A stretch of 64,000 bases of DNA from NCBI GenBank assembly GCA_947371755.1, contig CANBQT010000005.1, positions 33,775 through 97,774 on the forward strand. Direction: 5' to 3'. The notes below the pieces were generated by a model. The model had not been told where the DNA came from. It ran no database searches and saw only the letters and a list, made by a program, of their open reading frames with translations. Below, in pieces: positions 16,995 through 25,527 of the stretch. Made by a program: the position numbers and the translations under genes. The stretch's first letter is position 1. Each line of letters opens with the position of its first letter. The stretch is from Chitinophagaceae bacterium (GTDB taxonomy: Bacteria; Bacteroidota; Bacteroidia; Chitinophagales; Chitinophagaceae).

Positions 16995-19900
16995 TTAACT
17001 TACTAAAGGGATGTAAAGAAGTACTTTGGTTCCACATTCCATTGCGTATGCGTCTTTTAAATCAATAAAGCTTACCGTAATAGTTTGCTCCTTTCCTTGA
17101 TTTAATAATTCCAGTCTACGCTGTGTTGCACCAGTAGCAAAGCTTGTATGCTTTTTTTCTCGCATACGATTGATCTCTGAAGATCTTTTTCGTCCAATAC
17201 CATTATCAGTAATAATACATAACAAAGTATTATCATTGAATAAAGAAAAAGATAACTCTAATAGTTTTTCTCCATGCTTATGCATCAATCCATGCTTGAT
17301 AGCATTCTCAACATAGGGCTGAATTAACATCGCAGGTATGCGTATATTATAAGTATATAACATATCAGCTACTATTATTTCATATTTAAAATTTTCCTCA
17401 AATCGAAGTGTTTCTAATTCAAGATATAATTTGAGAGATCGCAATTCATCCTCTAAAGAGATGGACTCTTTATTACTTTGCTCCAGTATTAATCGCATCA
17501 GATCTGCGAACTTACCCAAATAGGTATTTGCTTGTTTTTTATCATTCAATAAAATAATCTCCTGAATACTATTCAGTACATTAAAAATAAAATGTGGATT
17601 CATCTGTGCTTTTAAAGCACTTAATTGTGAATTTCGGATATCATCTAGCACCCTTACCTTTTCAATTTCTTCTATGTTTTTCCTTTTGAGTAAATTAATC
17701 CGGGTTGAGTATAAAATATAACCAACGATCAACATGAAAAGTAATTCTAAAAATATGACCCACCCCTTCTTCCACCATTGAAGATCTATTTGAAATGGAA
17801 CTCTCACAATTTTATTACTTACCAGACCGTCTTCATTGATCACCCTGGCCTCGAATATATATTTACCTGAAGGTAGTGAGGTATACCTGATGATATTTTG
17901 AGAAGCACTCGCACTTACCCAATTGGTATCAGAACCAATTAAACGATATTTAAAAATAAATCCACCTGAACTTTTAATAGATATCCCCTGTAAAGCAATA
18001 GAAATGGTATTTGTAAAAGGTGGCAGTAAAATGTCAGCACTATCATTTATTTTTCTGCCATCCACACTAAAAGAATTGATCAGCAGATTAGGAGCTACCC
18101 TATTAATCGGATCAATTGTTTCTGGGAAAAATTGTATCCCTTTCGAAGTGGCAACATATACAGTGTCTTTGAGCACTTCTACATCATATAATTCTTGTTT
18201 GGCGGCATTATTTGCTATCACCAATTTGGTGAACTGATGTGTTTTGATATCGTACCCTTGAATGGCGCCGGGCATGATCATCCAAATAGCATCTTCATCG
18301 GTGGCAATCCTCTTGATTCTATTACTCAACAAACCTTTTTGCTGAGTGAGGTGTTCCACCACTTTTTTATTCTTAACTAAATAAAGTCCTTGATTAATGG
18401 TAGCGATACAAACAGTTCCATCTTGTAATTCACTAAAATGGAATGCAATGATGGGCTGCTTTGTTTCGGGATCATAAAATTTTTTCCATTCATGGTTTTG
18501 ATGATATTGTAAACCATCCACAAATCCTGCCCACAAGATTTTTTCTTTTTCCTGATACCAGATGCCTTTATTTCTTTGTTTTACCAAGAATGAACTTTTA
18601 TAATCACTTTTGATAAGCCTTAAAATAGTGTCTTGCTGAGTATTGAATTCTTCGGTAATAACTTTATTAAAATAAGCAGGATTTTTATAAACAGATGCCA
18701 CTAATGCATTCCCTGAACTAAATACCACACCATCTTTTCTAAAATAATAATCCTTTGCAGAAGAACCGAAATTATTTTCTTCGTATTTACCTGTCTTCAA
18801 ATCCAATACATCCGTTAATAATTTAGATAAATATAATTTACTATTTACTGAGTCATACTCCATTGCCTGTATATAACGTTCATACAATTGTTTGAACTTG
18901 ATGACTGGTGTATTGGAAAATTTATGGTATTCAAAAATCTCCCCTGCAAGAGACGCTGCATATAAAGCGCCGTTTTTACCGATTTTAATATTACTAACCC
19001 CTTCTGTTTTCAAGTCCAACTCCAATCCGTTTGAAATCCAGATATTCAAATCAGGTATTTGAAAAATGCCATTTTTTAAGGTACTGATCCAGATACTTCC
19101 CTCACTTGTTTTGATGATGCCGGAGATTGATTCATTCTTTAAAAAATATTTTTGTACATAAAAGCCCTTCGTATTTTTTTTGACCCATAATAAACCTACT
19201 TCCGTTCCAATAAAAAGATTTCCTGCATCGTCGTCGTACACCGACAAAGGAAATATTTTCATTTGTTGCAAAATCACTGAAACCGGATGCACATAAAGCG
19301 CCCCCTGCTTATAATAGTATAAGTGGGGTTGCTTATCGTTTGGATTCCTTCTTTGCAAACCCAGGGTCTGCTTATTTTCAAATGATGTGAAGAATTGGAA
19401 CTGATTCACCAGACTGGACCTTGAATTGCGTGTTCCATCCAACTCGTAAATAGGTATCAGCTTGATGGAATTATCAGGTTCCAGTGAAAATAATTGCGCA
19501 TGATTTAATAATGTAAAAACTATTTTCCCATCAAACATTTTTGTGATGGCTTGTTTTGGATTTACATTATCCACTAGCTTCTCTACTTTCTCTTGCTGGT
19601 TTTTAAACCGATAGATATAGTTCTCATTATTATCAATGATAATGTCATTATTATTATCAATTGTAAAATCCGTTAGCTGTGTCTTATAATATTTTTCCCA
19701 GGGCTGATATTGGTAAATAGAATCCCCCTTCGCATAAAATATTTGACCACTAAAATTATTGAACCACATTTTACCATTCCTGTCTTCGATTAATCCACTT
19801 ACAGATGCACCACGGGAATTGGCATTATTAAAAAGATAAAAGTTATTCCCATCATATCGAACCAATCCCGCATCTGTTCCAATCCATAAAAAACCATTCG

Positions 19901-20045
19901 TATCCTGTTTTAAACTATAAATTTCATTGGATGGCAGGCCATTAGAAACATCATAATGGATATAAGATGGTTCCTGAGCATTTAAGTTGCCAGTAATAAT
20001 CAGAATAAAAGAGAGGACACAATAAGTACAGCTGCGAAAAAGCAT
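16995..20045 (-). CDS. Reg_prop/Y_Y_Y sensor with LytS-type histidine kinase
   Basis: A 1016-residue sensor. A signal peptide (to about residue 23) leads into a periplasmic beta-propeller of Reg_prop repeats (NGLPSNEIYSLKQDTNGFLW, GNLFIGTEVGLLWV, SEGSIWISTLKNGI) and a Y_Y_Y domain near 690-755. One membrane helix lies at about 760-785. The cytoplasmic part has the His_kinase motif with His818 in MNPHFIFN, the N-box YVENAIKHGL near 910-920 and the G-box DNGIGRKR near 945. There is no receiver or HTH domain, so it is not the one-protein hybrid form; it likely phosphorylates the LytTR regulator downstream. The ligand is unknown. Confidence 0.92.
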   Translation of the reverse strand: MLFRSCTYCVLSFILIITGNLNAQEPSYIHYDVSNGLPSNEIYSLKQDTNGFLWIGTDAGLVRYDGNNFYLFNNANSRGASVSGLIEDRNGKMWFNNFSGQIFYAKGDSIYQYQPWEKYYKTQLTDFTIDNNNDIIIDNNENYIYRFKNQQEKVEKLVDNVNPKQAITKMFDGKIVFTLLNHAQLFSLEPDNSIKLIPIYELDGTRNSRSSLVNQFQFFTSFENKQTLGLQRRNPNDKQPHLYYYKQGALYVHPVSVILQQMKIFPLSVYDDDAGNLFIGTEVGLLWVKKNTKGFYVQKYFLKNESISGIIKTSEGSIWISTLKNGIFQIPDLNIWISNGLELDLKTEGVSNIKIGKNGALYAASLAGEIFEYHKFSNTPVIKFKQLYERYIQAMEYDSVNSKLYLSKLLTDVLDLKTGKYEENNFGSSAKDYYFRKDGVVFSSGNALVASVYKNPAYFNKVITEEFNTQQDTILRLIKSDYKSSFLVKQRNKGIWYQEKEKILWAGFVDGLQYHQNHEWKKFYDPETKQPIIAFHFSELQDGTVCIATINQGLYLVKNKKVVEHLTQQKGLLSNRIKRIATDEDAIWMIMPGAIQGYDIKTHQFTKLVIANNAAKQELYDVEVLKDTVYVATSKGIQFFPETIDPINRVAPNLLINSFSVDGRKINDSADILLPPFTNTISIALQGISIKSSGGFIFKYRLIGSDTNWVSASASQNIIRYTSLPSGKYIFEARVINEDGLVSNKIVRVPFQIDLQWWKKGWVIFLELLFMLIVGYILYSTRINLLKRKNIEEIEKVRVLDDIRNSQLSALKAQMNPHFIFNVLNSIQEIILLNDKKQANTYLGKFADLMRLILEQSNKESISLEDELRSLKLYLELETLRFEENFKYEIIVADMLYTYNIRIPAMLIQPYVENAIKHGLMHKHGEKLLELSFSLFNDNTLLCIITDNGIGRKRSSEINRMREKKHTSFATGATQRRLELLNQGKEQTITVSFIDLKDAYAMECGTKVLLYIPLVS

Positions 20046-20099
20046 GAATAAATCTAAAGATTATGAACGGATGAAAAGCAAATCTGAAAAAATAATTGA

Positions 20100-20708
20100 T
20101 TATTCATCCCAGGCTCCTGCACCTTCCCTCACCAATTCATAGGAATCTTTGCTGCAATCTATAATGGTGGATGGAATCATTCCTCCAATACCACCATCTA
20201 TCACGATATCTACCAGATTCTTAAAGTTTTCATAGATCAACTCAGGATCTGTATACTCTTCCACCATTTCTCCTGGTAAAGAAGCAGACAAAATAGGATG
20301 CCCCAATTCCTCTACAATGGTTCTTGCAATTTTATTATCTGGAATCCGTAACCCGATCGTACTTTTTTTACTCTGGAGGATTCTGGGTACTTCTTTGCTT
20401 GCAGGTAATATAAAGGTATACGGACCAGGTAAGTAATTCTTCAACAAACGATATAAAGGAGTATCGATGCTCTTAGTGTATTTACTCAGATCACTTAAAT
20501 CGTGACAAACAAAACTTAATTGAGCTTTTGAAGGTTCGATATGTTTGATCAGTGCAATCCGAGAAATAGCTTTTTGCTGAAAAATATCACATCCTAAACC
20601 ATAGATAGTATCAGTGGGATAAATAATCACACCACCTGACAATAAACAATCAACGATCATTTTCAGGTATCTGGGGTTGGGATTATCAGGATGCACTTGC
20701 AGTAGCAT
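20100..20708 (-). CDS. YciO-like protein of the Sua5/YrdC family
   Basis: A 202-residue single-domain protein of the family that includes threonylcarbamoyl-AMP synthase (TsaC/Sua5), which begins t6A tRNA modification. The opening VHPDNPNPRYLKMIV and GGVIIYPTDTIYGLGCD, the SFVCHDLSDLSKY stretch and PGPYTFILPASKEVPR resemble E. coli YciO more than TsaC, and the KxR motif of TsaC appears as KHI. Synthesis of threonylcarbamoyl-AMP is therefore not certain. The ATG at 20708 is chosen; an in-frame upstream start adds eight residues. Confidence 0.85.
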   Translation of the reverse strand: MLLQVHPDNPNPRYLKMIVDCLLSGGVIIYPTDTIYGLGCDIFQQKAISRIALIKHIEPSKAQLSFVCHDLSDLSKYTKSIDTPLYRLLKNYLPGPYTFILPASKEVPRILQSKKSTIGLRIPDNKIARTIVEELGHPILSASLPGEMVEEYTDPELIYENFKNLVDIVIDGGIGGMIPSTIIDCSKDSYELVREGAGAWDE

Positions 20709-20768
20709 AAAACAGGTATCTATCAGACACAAAGTTAAACTATAAGCAACCTAAAAGATGCACAAAAT

Positions 20769-20799
20769 AAAAAGAGGTAGCAAAAAGCCACCTCTTTTT
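20769..20799. terminator. Hairpin terminator in the 20.7-21.1 kb gap
   Basis: AAAAAGAGGTAGC pairs with GCCACCTCTTTTT around an A-rich loop. T-runs follow on both strands. No recognised gene ends here, so it implies a small transcript in the gap (see 20829-20870). Confidence 0.65.
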
Positions 20800-20828
20800 G
20801 GTTTGTAACCCCCAATGAAACTGTTTAC

Positions 20829-20870
20829 CTAGAAAGGTGTATTGGTAATAGCCAACTGCAGTTTATCCAT
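20829..20870 (-). CDS. Candidate micro-peptide between two hairpins (uncertain)
   Basis: On the minus strand an ATG at 20868-20870 opens a 13-residue reading, MDKLQLAITNTPF, ending in TAG. The same frame is open upstream to a GTG near 20926, which would give a peptide of 32 residues. The hairpin at 20769-20799 lies 30 bases after its stop in terminator orientation. Nothing else in the 361-base gap 20709-21069 looks coding. It may be a tiny peptide, the tail of a lost gene, or chance. Confidence 0.2.
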   Translation of the reverse strand: MDKLQLAITNTPF

Positions 20871-20907
20871 GGTAAAAGTAGGGGCGCTCAGGTTATAAAA
20901 CAACGTA

Positions 20908-20935
20908 GAAAACACCGAATTTTTTCGGTGTTTTC
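20908..20935. terminator. Perfect 12-bp hairpin in the 20.7-21.1 kb gap
   Basis: GAAAACACCGAA and TTCGGTGTTTTC are perfectly complementary around a TTTT loop. The stem looks like a Bacteroidota bidirectional terminator, but only four T follow within the stem on either strand. Confidence 0.55.
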
Positions 20936-21069
20936 ACCCTATTAATTCAGTTAAAAAACCATAGTTAATTTAAAATACTTATAAGAATTTCGTGATGCGA
21001 TTTTAGCAGCTTATTTATCGGTTACCCCGGAACAGATATCTCTGTTGCTATTTTTAGAAAACTAATGCT

Positions 21070-21723
21070 ATGACTAAAATTGCTATCGTTGATGATCATA
21101 TCCTTTTTAGAAGAGGGTTGTCCATCATCATCAATTCTTTTGCGGAGTATAAAATAATAACAGAAGCGAATAATGGTAGAGAGTTTGTAAACAATATCAA
21201 TCCGAACAATTTACCAAGTATTGTTTTACTGGATATCAGTATGCCCGAAATGAATGGCTATGAAACAGCAAGATGGTTGTATACACATTATCCAAATATC
21301 AAGGTGCTGGCACTGAGCATGCTGAATGAAGAAAGATCAATCATCAAAATGCTAAAAAATGGCGCTAAAGGATATATACTTAAAGATAGTGAGCCACAGG
21401 AATTAAGAACTGCACTAGATAATTTAGTTGAAAAAGGAATTTACCTCAACGAACTCATGTGTTCAAATATCATCCATTGTATGAATAATCAATTTGAAGA
21501 AGACCAGGAATCATTTAAAAGAAAAGCAGAGTTAACAGAAAGAGAGTCTGAATTTCTGAAACGTGTTTGCAGCGATATGTCGTACAAACAAATCGCAGAT
21601 ACCATGTTTCTGAGTCCCAGAACCATTGATGGCTATCGTGATGCACTCTTTCAAAAACTAAATGTGCAAACCCGAATTGGGTTGGTTTTATATGCCATTA
21701 GAAATGACATCGTAAGTATTTGA
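21070..21723 (+). CDS. NarL/LuxR-type response regulator
   Basis: A 217-residue regulator with a receiver domain (DDH at 8-10, Asp55 in LLDISMPEMNG, Lys in GYILKDSEP) and a LuxR-type HTH at about 150-210 (LTERESEFLKRVCSDMSYKQIAD, then SPRTIDGYRDALFQKL). It normally works with a membrane histidine kinase, but none adjoins it; the nearest kinase (16995-20045) is of the type that pairs with LytTR. It is a single-gene unit ended by the hairpin at 21745-21779. Confidence 0.92.
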   Translation: MTKIAIVDDHILFRRGLSIIINSFAEYKIITEANNGREFVNNINPNNLPSIVLLDISMPEMNGYETARWLYTHYPNIKVLALSMLNEERSIIKMLKNGAKGYILKDSEPQELRTALDNLVEKGIYLNELMCSNIIHCMNNQFEEDQESFKRKAELTERESEFLKRVCSDMSYKQIADTMFLSPRTIDGYRDALFQKLNVQTRIGLVLYAIRNDIVSI

Positions 21724-21744
21724 GAATTTACAGTTTGAAATAAG

Positions 21745-21779
21745 AAAAGCCCCATACATTTAATTGATATGGGGCTTTC
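21745..21779. terminator. Bidirectional terminator
   Basis: AAAGCCCCATA pairs with TATGGGGCTTT around a short AT-rich loop. It serves the LuxR-type regulator (plus) and the ferredoxin oxidoreductase gene (minus). Confidence 0.8.
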
Positions 21780-21796
21780 ACTATTTTTATTGTTTA

Positions 21797-22834
21797 CTAA
21801 ACAATCTCCCAGACTTCTTTACCACGAATCAACTTATCCAGATCGCCCTTGCCTTTGCTTGCAATGGTTTCTTCAATCTGCATCGCCATATCATCTTCAT
21901 AACATGCTCTGTCTGATTGATAGAACACACCAAATGGGCGAGGGAAATGTTTACCAGATTTATTAGGATCATCAAACATTCTTACTAATGCCTGTGCTTT
22001 ATAAAAATCATGTTCATCATGGATCCAGAGATCATCCAGGCTGATAGAACCATCCAATTCTACAACCACAGGTTTCATACCATCGATCTTAATACCATAC
22101 TGTTGATTTGCCCCAAAAACCAATGGTTTACCATGTTCTAGGTATAAACCTTGTTCAGCTTTCGTTGCTTTTTCTGTATAGATCTCATAAGCTCCATCAT
22201 TGAAGATGTTACAGTTCTGATAGATCTCTAAGAAAGAAGAACCCTTATGCTGATTGGCACGGGTTAACATATATTGTAAGTGCTTTGGATCGCGATCCAT
22301 ACTTCTTCCAATAAAAGTTGCATCCGCACCTAGTGCTAATGCTAAAGGATTAAATGGATGATCGATACTTCCATAAGGACTTGACTTAGTTACTTTATGT
22401 TGCTCTGATGTTGGAGAATACTGGCCCTTGGTTAATCCATAAATCTGATTATTAAATACCAATAAATTCACATCCAGATTTCTACGTAACATATGAATGG
22501 TATGATTACCACCAATACTCATGCTATCTCCATCACCTGAAACAATCCAAACACTTAATTCAGGGCGAGTTGCTTTTAAACCACTTGCAATGGCTGTTGC
22601 ACGACCATGAATTGAATGCATGCCGAAAGTATTCATATAATAGGGAAAACGACTGCTACATCCAATACCACTGATGATAGCAATATTTTCTTTTGGAACA
22701 CCAATCGTTGGCATTACTTTTTGAACTTGAGCCAGAATGGAATAATCACCACATCCAGGACACCAACGAACTTCCTGATCAGTTGCAAAATCTTTAGCGG
22801 TCAAAACAGGCGCCGCTGTTGCAGTTTCACTCAT
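21797..22834 (-). CDS. korB: 2-oxoacid:ferredoxin oxidoreductase, beta subunit
   Basis: A 345-residue thiamine-diphosphate subunit of a 2-oxoacid (probably 2-oxoglutarate) ferredoxin oxidoreductase, which converts a 2-oxoacid and CoA to acyl-CoA, CO2 and reduced ferredoxin. Seen: WCPGCGDYSIL at about 25-35, GIGCSSRFPYYMNTFG, the TPP/Mg motif SGDGDSMSIGGNH, and NNQIYGLTKGQYSPTS. The alpha subunit gene usually lies directly upstream, but here the upstream minus-strand gene is an AhpD-like protein, so its partner must be elsewhere. Assignment to KorB rather than another 2-oxoacid enzyme rests on family resemblance. Confidence 0.88.
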   Translation of the reverse strand: MSETATAAPVLTAKDFATDQEVRWCPGCGDYSILAQVQKVMPTIGVPKENIAIISGIGCSSRFPYYMNTFGMHSIHGRATAIASGLKATRPELSVWIVSGDGDSMSIGGNHTIHMLRRNLDVNLLVFNNQIYGLTKGQYSPTSEQHKVTKSSPYGSIDHPFNPLALALGADATFIGRSMDRDPKHLQYMLTRANQHKGSSFLEIYQNCNIFNDGAYEIYTEKATKAEQGLYLEHGKPLVFGANQQYGIKIDGMKPVVVELDGSISLDDLWIHDEHDFYKAQALVRMFDDPNKSGKHFPRPFGVFYQSDRACYEDDMAMQIEETIASKGKGDLDKLIRGKEVWEIV

Positions 22835-22945
22835 TTGTTAGATTTTATATAAGGACAAAACAATGGAATCAAAATATTGCCGCTAAAGTTACGATATTAT
22901 AGGGTAGCAACCCGCTAAAAAATGCATCTTAACTTTAATTTTTAC

Positions 22946-23290
22946 CTAGCCTTTCAATAGCTCTTCCCAAAATTCAGCAGCCCTTCTGGTATGAGGAATC
23001 ACAATTGTACCTCCCACGATATTGGCAACTGCAAAAATCTCATACAGTTCTTCGGTATTCACCCCTAATTCAAAACACTTGCCCAAATGGTATTTGATAC
23101 AATCATCGCAACGCAACACCATGCTTGAAACCAGGCCTAACATCTCTTTAGTCTTTTTATCCAAAGCACCTGCGTCATAAGTATTAGTGTCCAGATTCCA
23201 TAGTCTTTTCATCACCAGGTTGTTCTTATCCAGGATTACTTCATTCATCCGTTCCCGATAATCATTGAACTCATTCACTAATTCGCTCAT
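22946..23290 (-). CDS. Carboxymuconolactone decarboxylase/AhpD-like protein
   Basis: A 114-residue helical protein with the CxxC...H motif of AhpD-type proteins (RCDDCIKYHLGKCFELG). The family includes peroxide-detoxifying thiol proteins and true 4-carboxymuconolactone decarboxylases; the redox CxxC here favours the first. It lies 111 bases upstream of korB on the same strand, possibly co-transcribed. The partner is unknown. Confidence 0.85.
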   Translation of the reverse strand: MSELVNEFNDYRERMNEVILDKNNLVMKRLWNLDTNTYDAGALDKKTKEMLGLVSSMVLRCDDCIKYHLGKCFELGVNTEELYEIFAVANIVGGTIVIPHTRRAAEFWEELLKG

Positions 23291-23373
23291 TTATATAAAT
23301 TTTGATGGTAAAAATACTAACTGAAGCTTTGCCTTGGCCATTTATTTGTACTTTAATCCTTCAAATGATTCAG

Positions 23374-25527
23374 ATGAAAAAAATTTATGTATTAATCTTT
23401 CTAGTTGGCTTTCAACAAGCTTTTTCTCAAAATGGGAAAGAGCCCATTAAAGTTACCGATATGCTGAAAATCAAACAGTTAAGCTCGGTTACAATCAGCC
23501 CCGATGGTAGTCAGGCTGCTTTTGTAGTGAATAGTACTGAACCTGAGGCTGATAGTAAATGGGAATCCAGATACCTGAATCAACTCTACCTGGTAAACAC
23601 CGATGGTGCTTCAGAACCTAAGGCTTATACCTTCAAAGACAATGCCTCTCAGCCCGCTTGGAGTCCGGATGGTAAACAACTGGCTTTTGTTCGGGTTTTT
23701 GAAGGTAAACCTCAGATCTTTTTAATGTCGCTTTCTGGTGGCGAACCCGTCCAGTTCACCAAATTTAAATACGGCGCAACCAGCCCAAAATGGAGTCCTG
23801 ATGGGAAACAGATGCTGTTCGCAGCCTCCATTAGCCTGAAGGAATTGTTGAAGGATAGCATCCTGAATCCAAAAAAAGAGATCCCAAAATGGCCCTTTGA
23901 AAAACCTGGGTTCGACAAAAACCAACAACTTGTAACTAACTCTGCAAAACCAGATCCCGATGGAAACTGGGAGGAAGTAAGGGCGTATCTCGAAAATAAC
24001 GCCAACGATAAAAAAGCAAAAGTGATCAATAAGCTTAATTTCCAGGAAGAGAGCACCACTACCTCAGAAATTTCTTTCAACCACTTTTTTATAGCGCCCC
24101 TTACGAATGGCAATCAGGCAACAGCTGTTACCCATGGTTTCTATAGATATGCTTCCGCAGATTTTACCCCGGATGGCACACAATTGATTATTACAGGAAA
24201 CAGAGACTCATTACAACATCCCGACCGTGCCCTAGAAAGCGAAATTTATCTGAGCAATTTAGATGGTAGCAACCTGCAAAAATTGCTGGGTGAAAAAGGG
24301 ATACAGTATAATAGTGCTAAGATCTCTCCTTCGGGAAAGTGGCTGGCTTTTCAATTTGGCAATACCTCATTTGTTGATGTTCCCCAACTGGCTATCATGC
24401 CTTTCAAAGGTGCTACTAAAGACATCCAAATTTTGCCCTTTGATAGAAATAAAGGTGGGTTAACCTGGACTGCCGATGAGCAATGGATCTATTTCACGGC
24501 GCAATCAAACGGCGGACAACCCCTTTACCGCATCAATATCAGTACAAAAAAATCAGAAGCACTTTCTGATTTCAATTCAGGAATTCTCTCTTTCGATCTT
24601 CATAAAAATCAGTTGCTCTATGTAAAAACGGAAGTCTCTGATCCATCAGAATTATTTGTTTCAGATGCCAGCTTGAAGAAATCCAGTCGCATCAGCAATT
24701 TCAATACCGGATGGTTGGCTAATAAGCAATTGAGTTTTCCCGAAAAAATGAGCTTTGTAGATGAAAAAGGATTAACCATTGAATATTGGGTAATGAAGCC
24801 AATCAACTTTGAGGCAGGAAAAAAATACCCGGCTATTCTAGATATTCATGGCGGACCTTCAGCAATGTGGGGACCAGGAGAACTTTCTATGTGGCACGAG
24901 TTTCAGTATTATGCAGCTAAGGGTTATGTAGTAGTTTATGGGAATCCCAGAGGTTCCGGAGGATACGGCTCCACCTTTTTAAGAGCCAATATCAACGATT
25001 GGGGCAAGGGACCAACTTACGATGTACTTACCTATCTCGATAAATCAGTAGAACTTGGATTCATAGATACTTCTAGACTAGCTGTAACTGGTGGATCATA
25101 TGCTGGTTATTTAGTGGCTTGGATTGTAGGACATGATCAAAGATTCAAGGCTGCCTGTTCACAACGCGGGGTTTACGACCTGTCTACTTTCTTTGGAGAA
25201 GGCAATGCCTGGAGACTGGTACCTAACTATTTTGGTGGCTATCCCTGGGAAAAAGCTACCAAAGCTATTTTGGAAAGAGAGTCTCCCATCACCTACGTGA
25301 ACGATATACATACCCCATACATCATTTTTCATGGAGAAAATGATTTGAGAACTGGCGTTATTCAGGGCGAAATGTTATACAGAAGTCTTAAAATTCTGGG
25401 TAGAACTGTTGAATATGTGCGTCATCCCGGTGGAACTCATGAGTTAACCCGTACAGGAAACAACCGCCAGAGGATCGATCAGATGCTTAGAACCATTGAA
25501 TTTTTTGAGCGATTTATTCAACATTAA
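23374..25527 (+). CDS. S9-family prolyl oligopeptidase, secreted
   Basis: A 717-residue serine peptidase with a signal peptide (MKKIYVLIFLVGFQQAFSQ). An N-terminal WD40-like/TolB-type beta-propeller (QLSSVTISPDGSQAAF, PAWSPDGKQLAF, PKWSPDGKQMLF) gates a C-terminal alpha/beta hydrolase domain. The catalytic triad is Ser575 (GGSYAGYL), Asp657 (HGENDLR) and His689 (HPGGTHEL). Related enzymes are dipeptidyl or acylaminoacyl peptidases that trim peptides in the periplasm. The ATG at 23374 opens the signal peptide; a TTG and ATGs further upstream would add a non-signal extension. It overlaps the convergent amidase stop by four bases. Confidence 0.93.
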   Translation: MKKIYVLIFLVGFQQAFSQNGKEPIKVTDMLKIKQLSSVTISPDGSQAAFVVNSTEPEADSKWESRYLNQLYLVNTDGASEPKAYTFKDNASQPAWSPDGKQLAFVRVFEGKPQIFLMSLSGGEPVQFTKFKYGATSPKWSPDGKQMLFAASISLKELLKDSILNPKKEIPKWPFEKPGFDKNQQLVTNSAKPDPDGNWEEVRAYLENNANDKKAKVINKLNFQEESTTTSEISFNHFFIAPLTNGNQATAVTHGFYRYASADFTPDGTQLIITGNRDSLQHPDRALESEIYLSNLDGSNLQKLLGEKGIQYNSAKISPSGKWLAFQFGNTSFVDVPQLAIMPFKGATKDIQILPFDRNKGGLTWTADEQWIYFTAQSNGGQPLYRINISTKKSEALSDFNSGILSFDLHKNQLLYVKTEVSDPSELFVSDASLKKSSRISNFNTGWLANKQLSFPEKMSFVDEKGLTIEYWVMKPINFEAGKKYPAILDIHGGPSAMWGPGELSMWHEFQYYAAKGYVVVYGNPRGSGGYGSTFLRANINDWGKGPTYDVLTYLDKSVELGFIDTSRLAVTGGSYAGYLVAWIVGHDQRFKAACSQRGVYDLSTFFGEGNAWRLVPNYFGGYPWEKATKAILERESPITYVNDIHTPYIIFHGENDLRTGVIQGEMLYRSLKILGRTVEYVRHPGGTHELTRTGNNRQRIDQMLRTIEFFERFIQH

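Noticed and set aside
20040..23290. Mobile element around the orphan regulator and korB
   Set aside because: No transposase, integrase, direct repeats or compositional break is visible; the hairpins there look like terminators.
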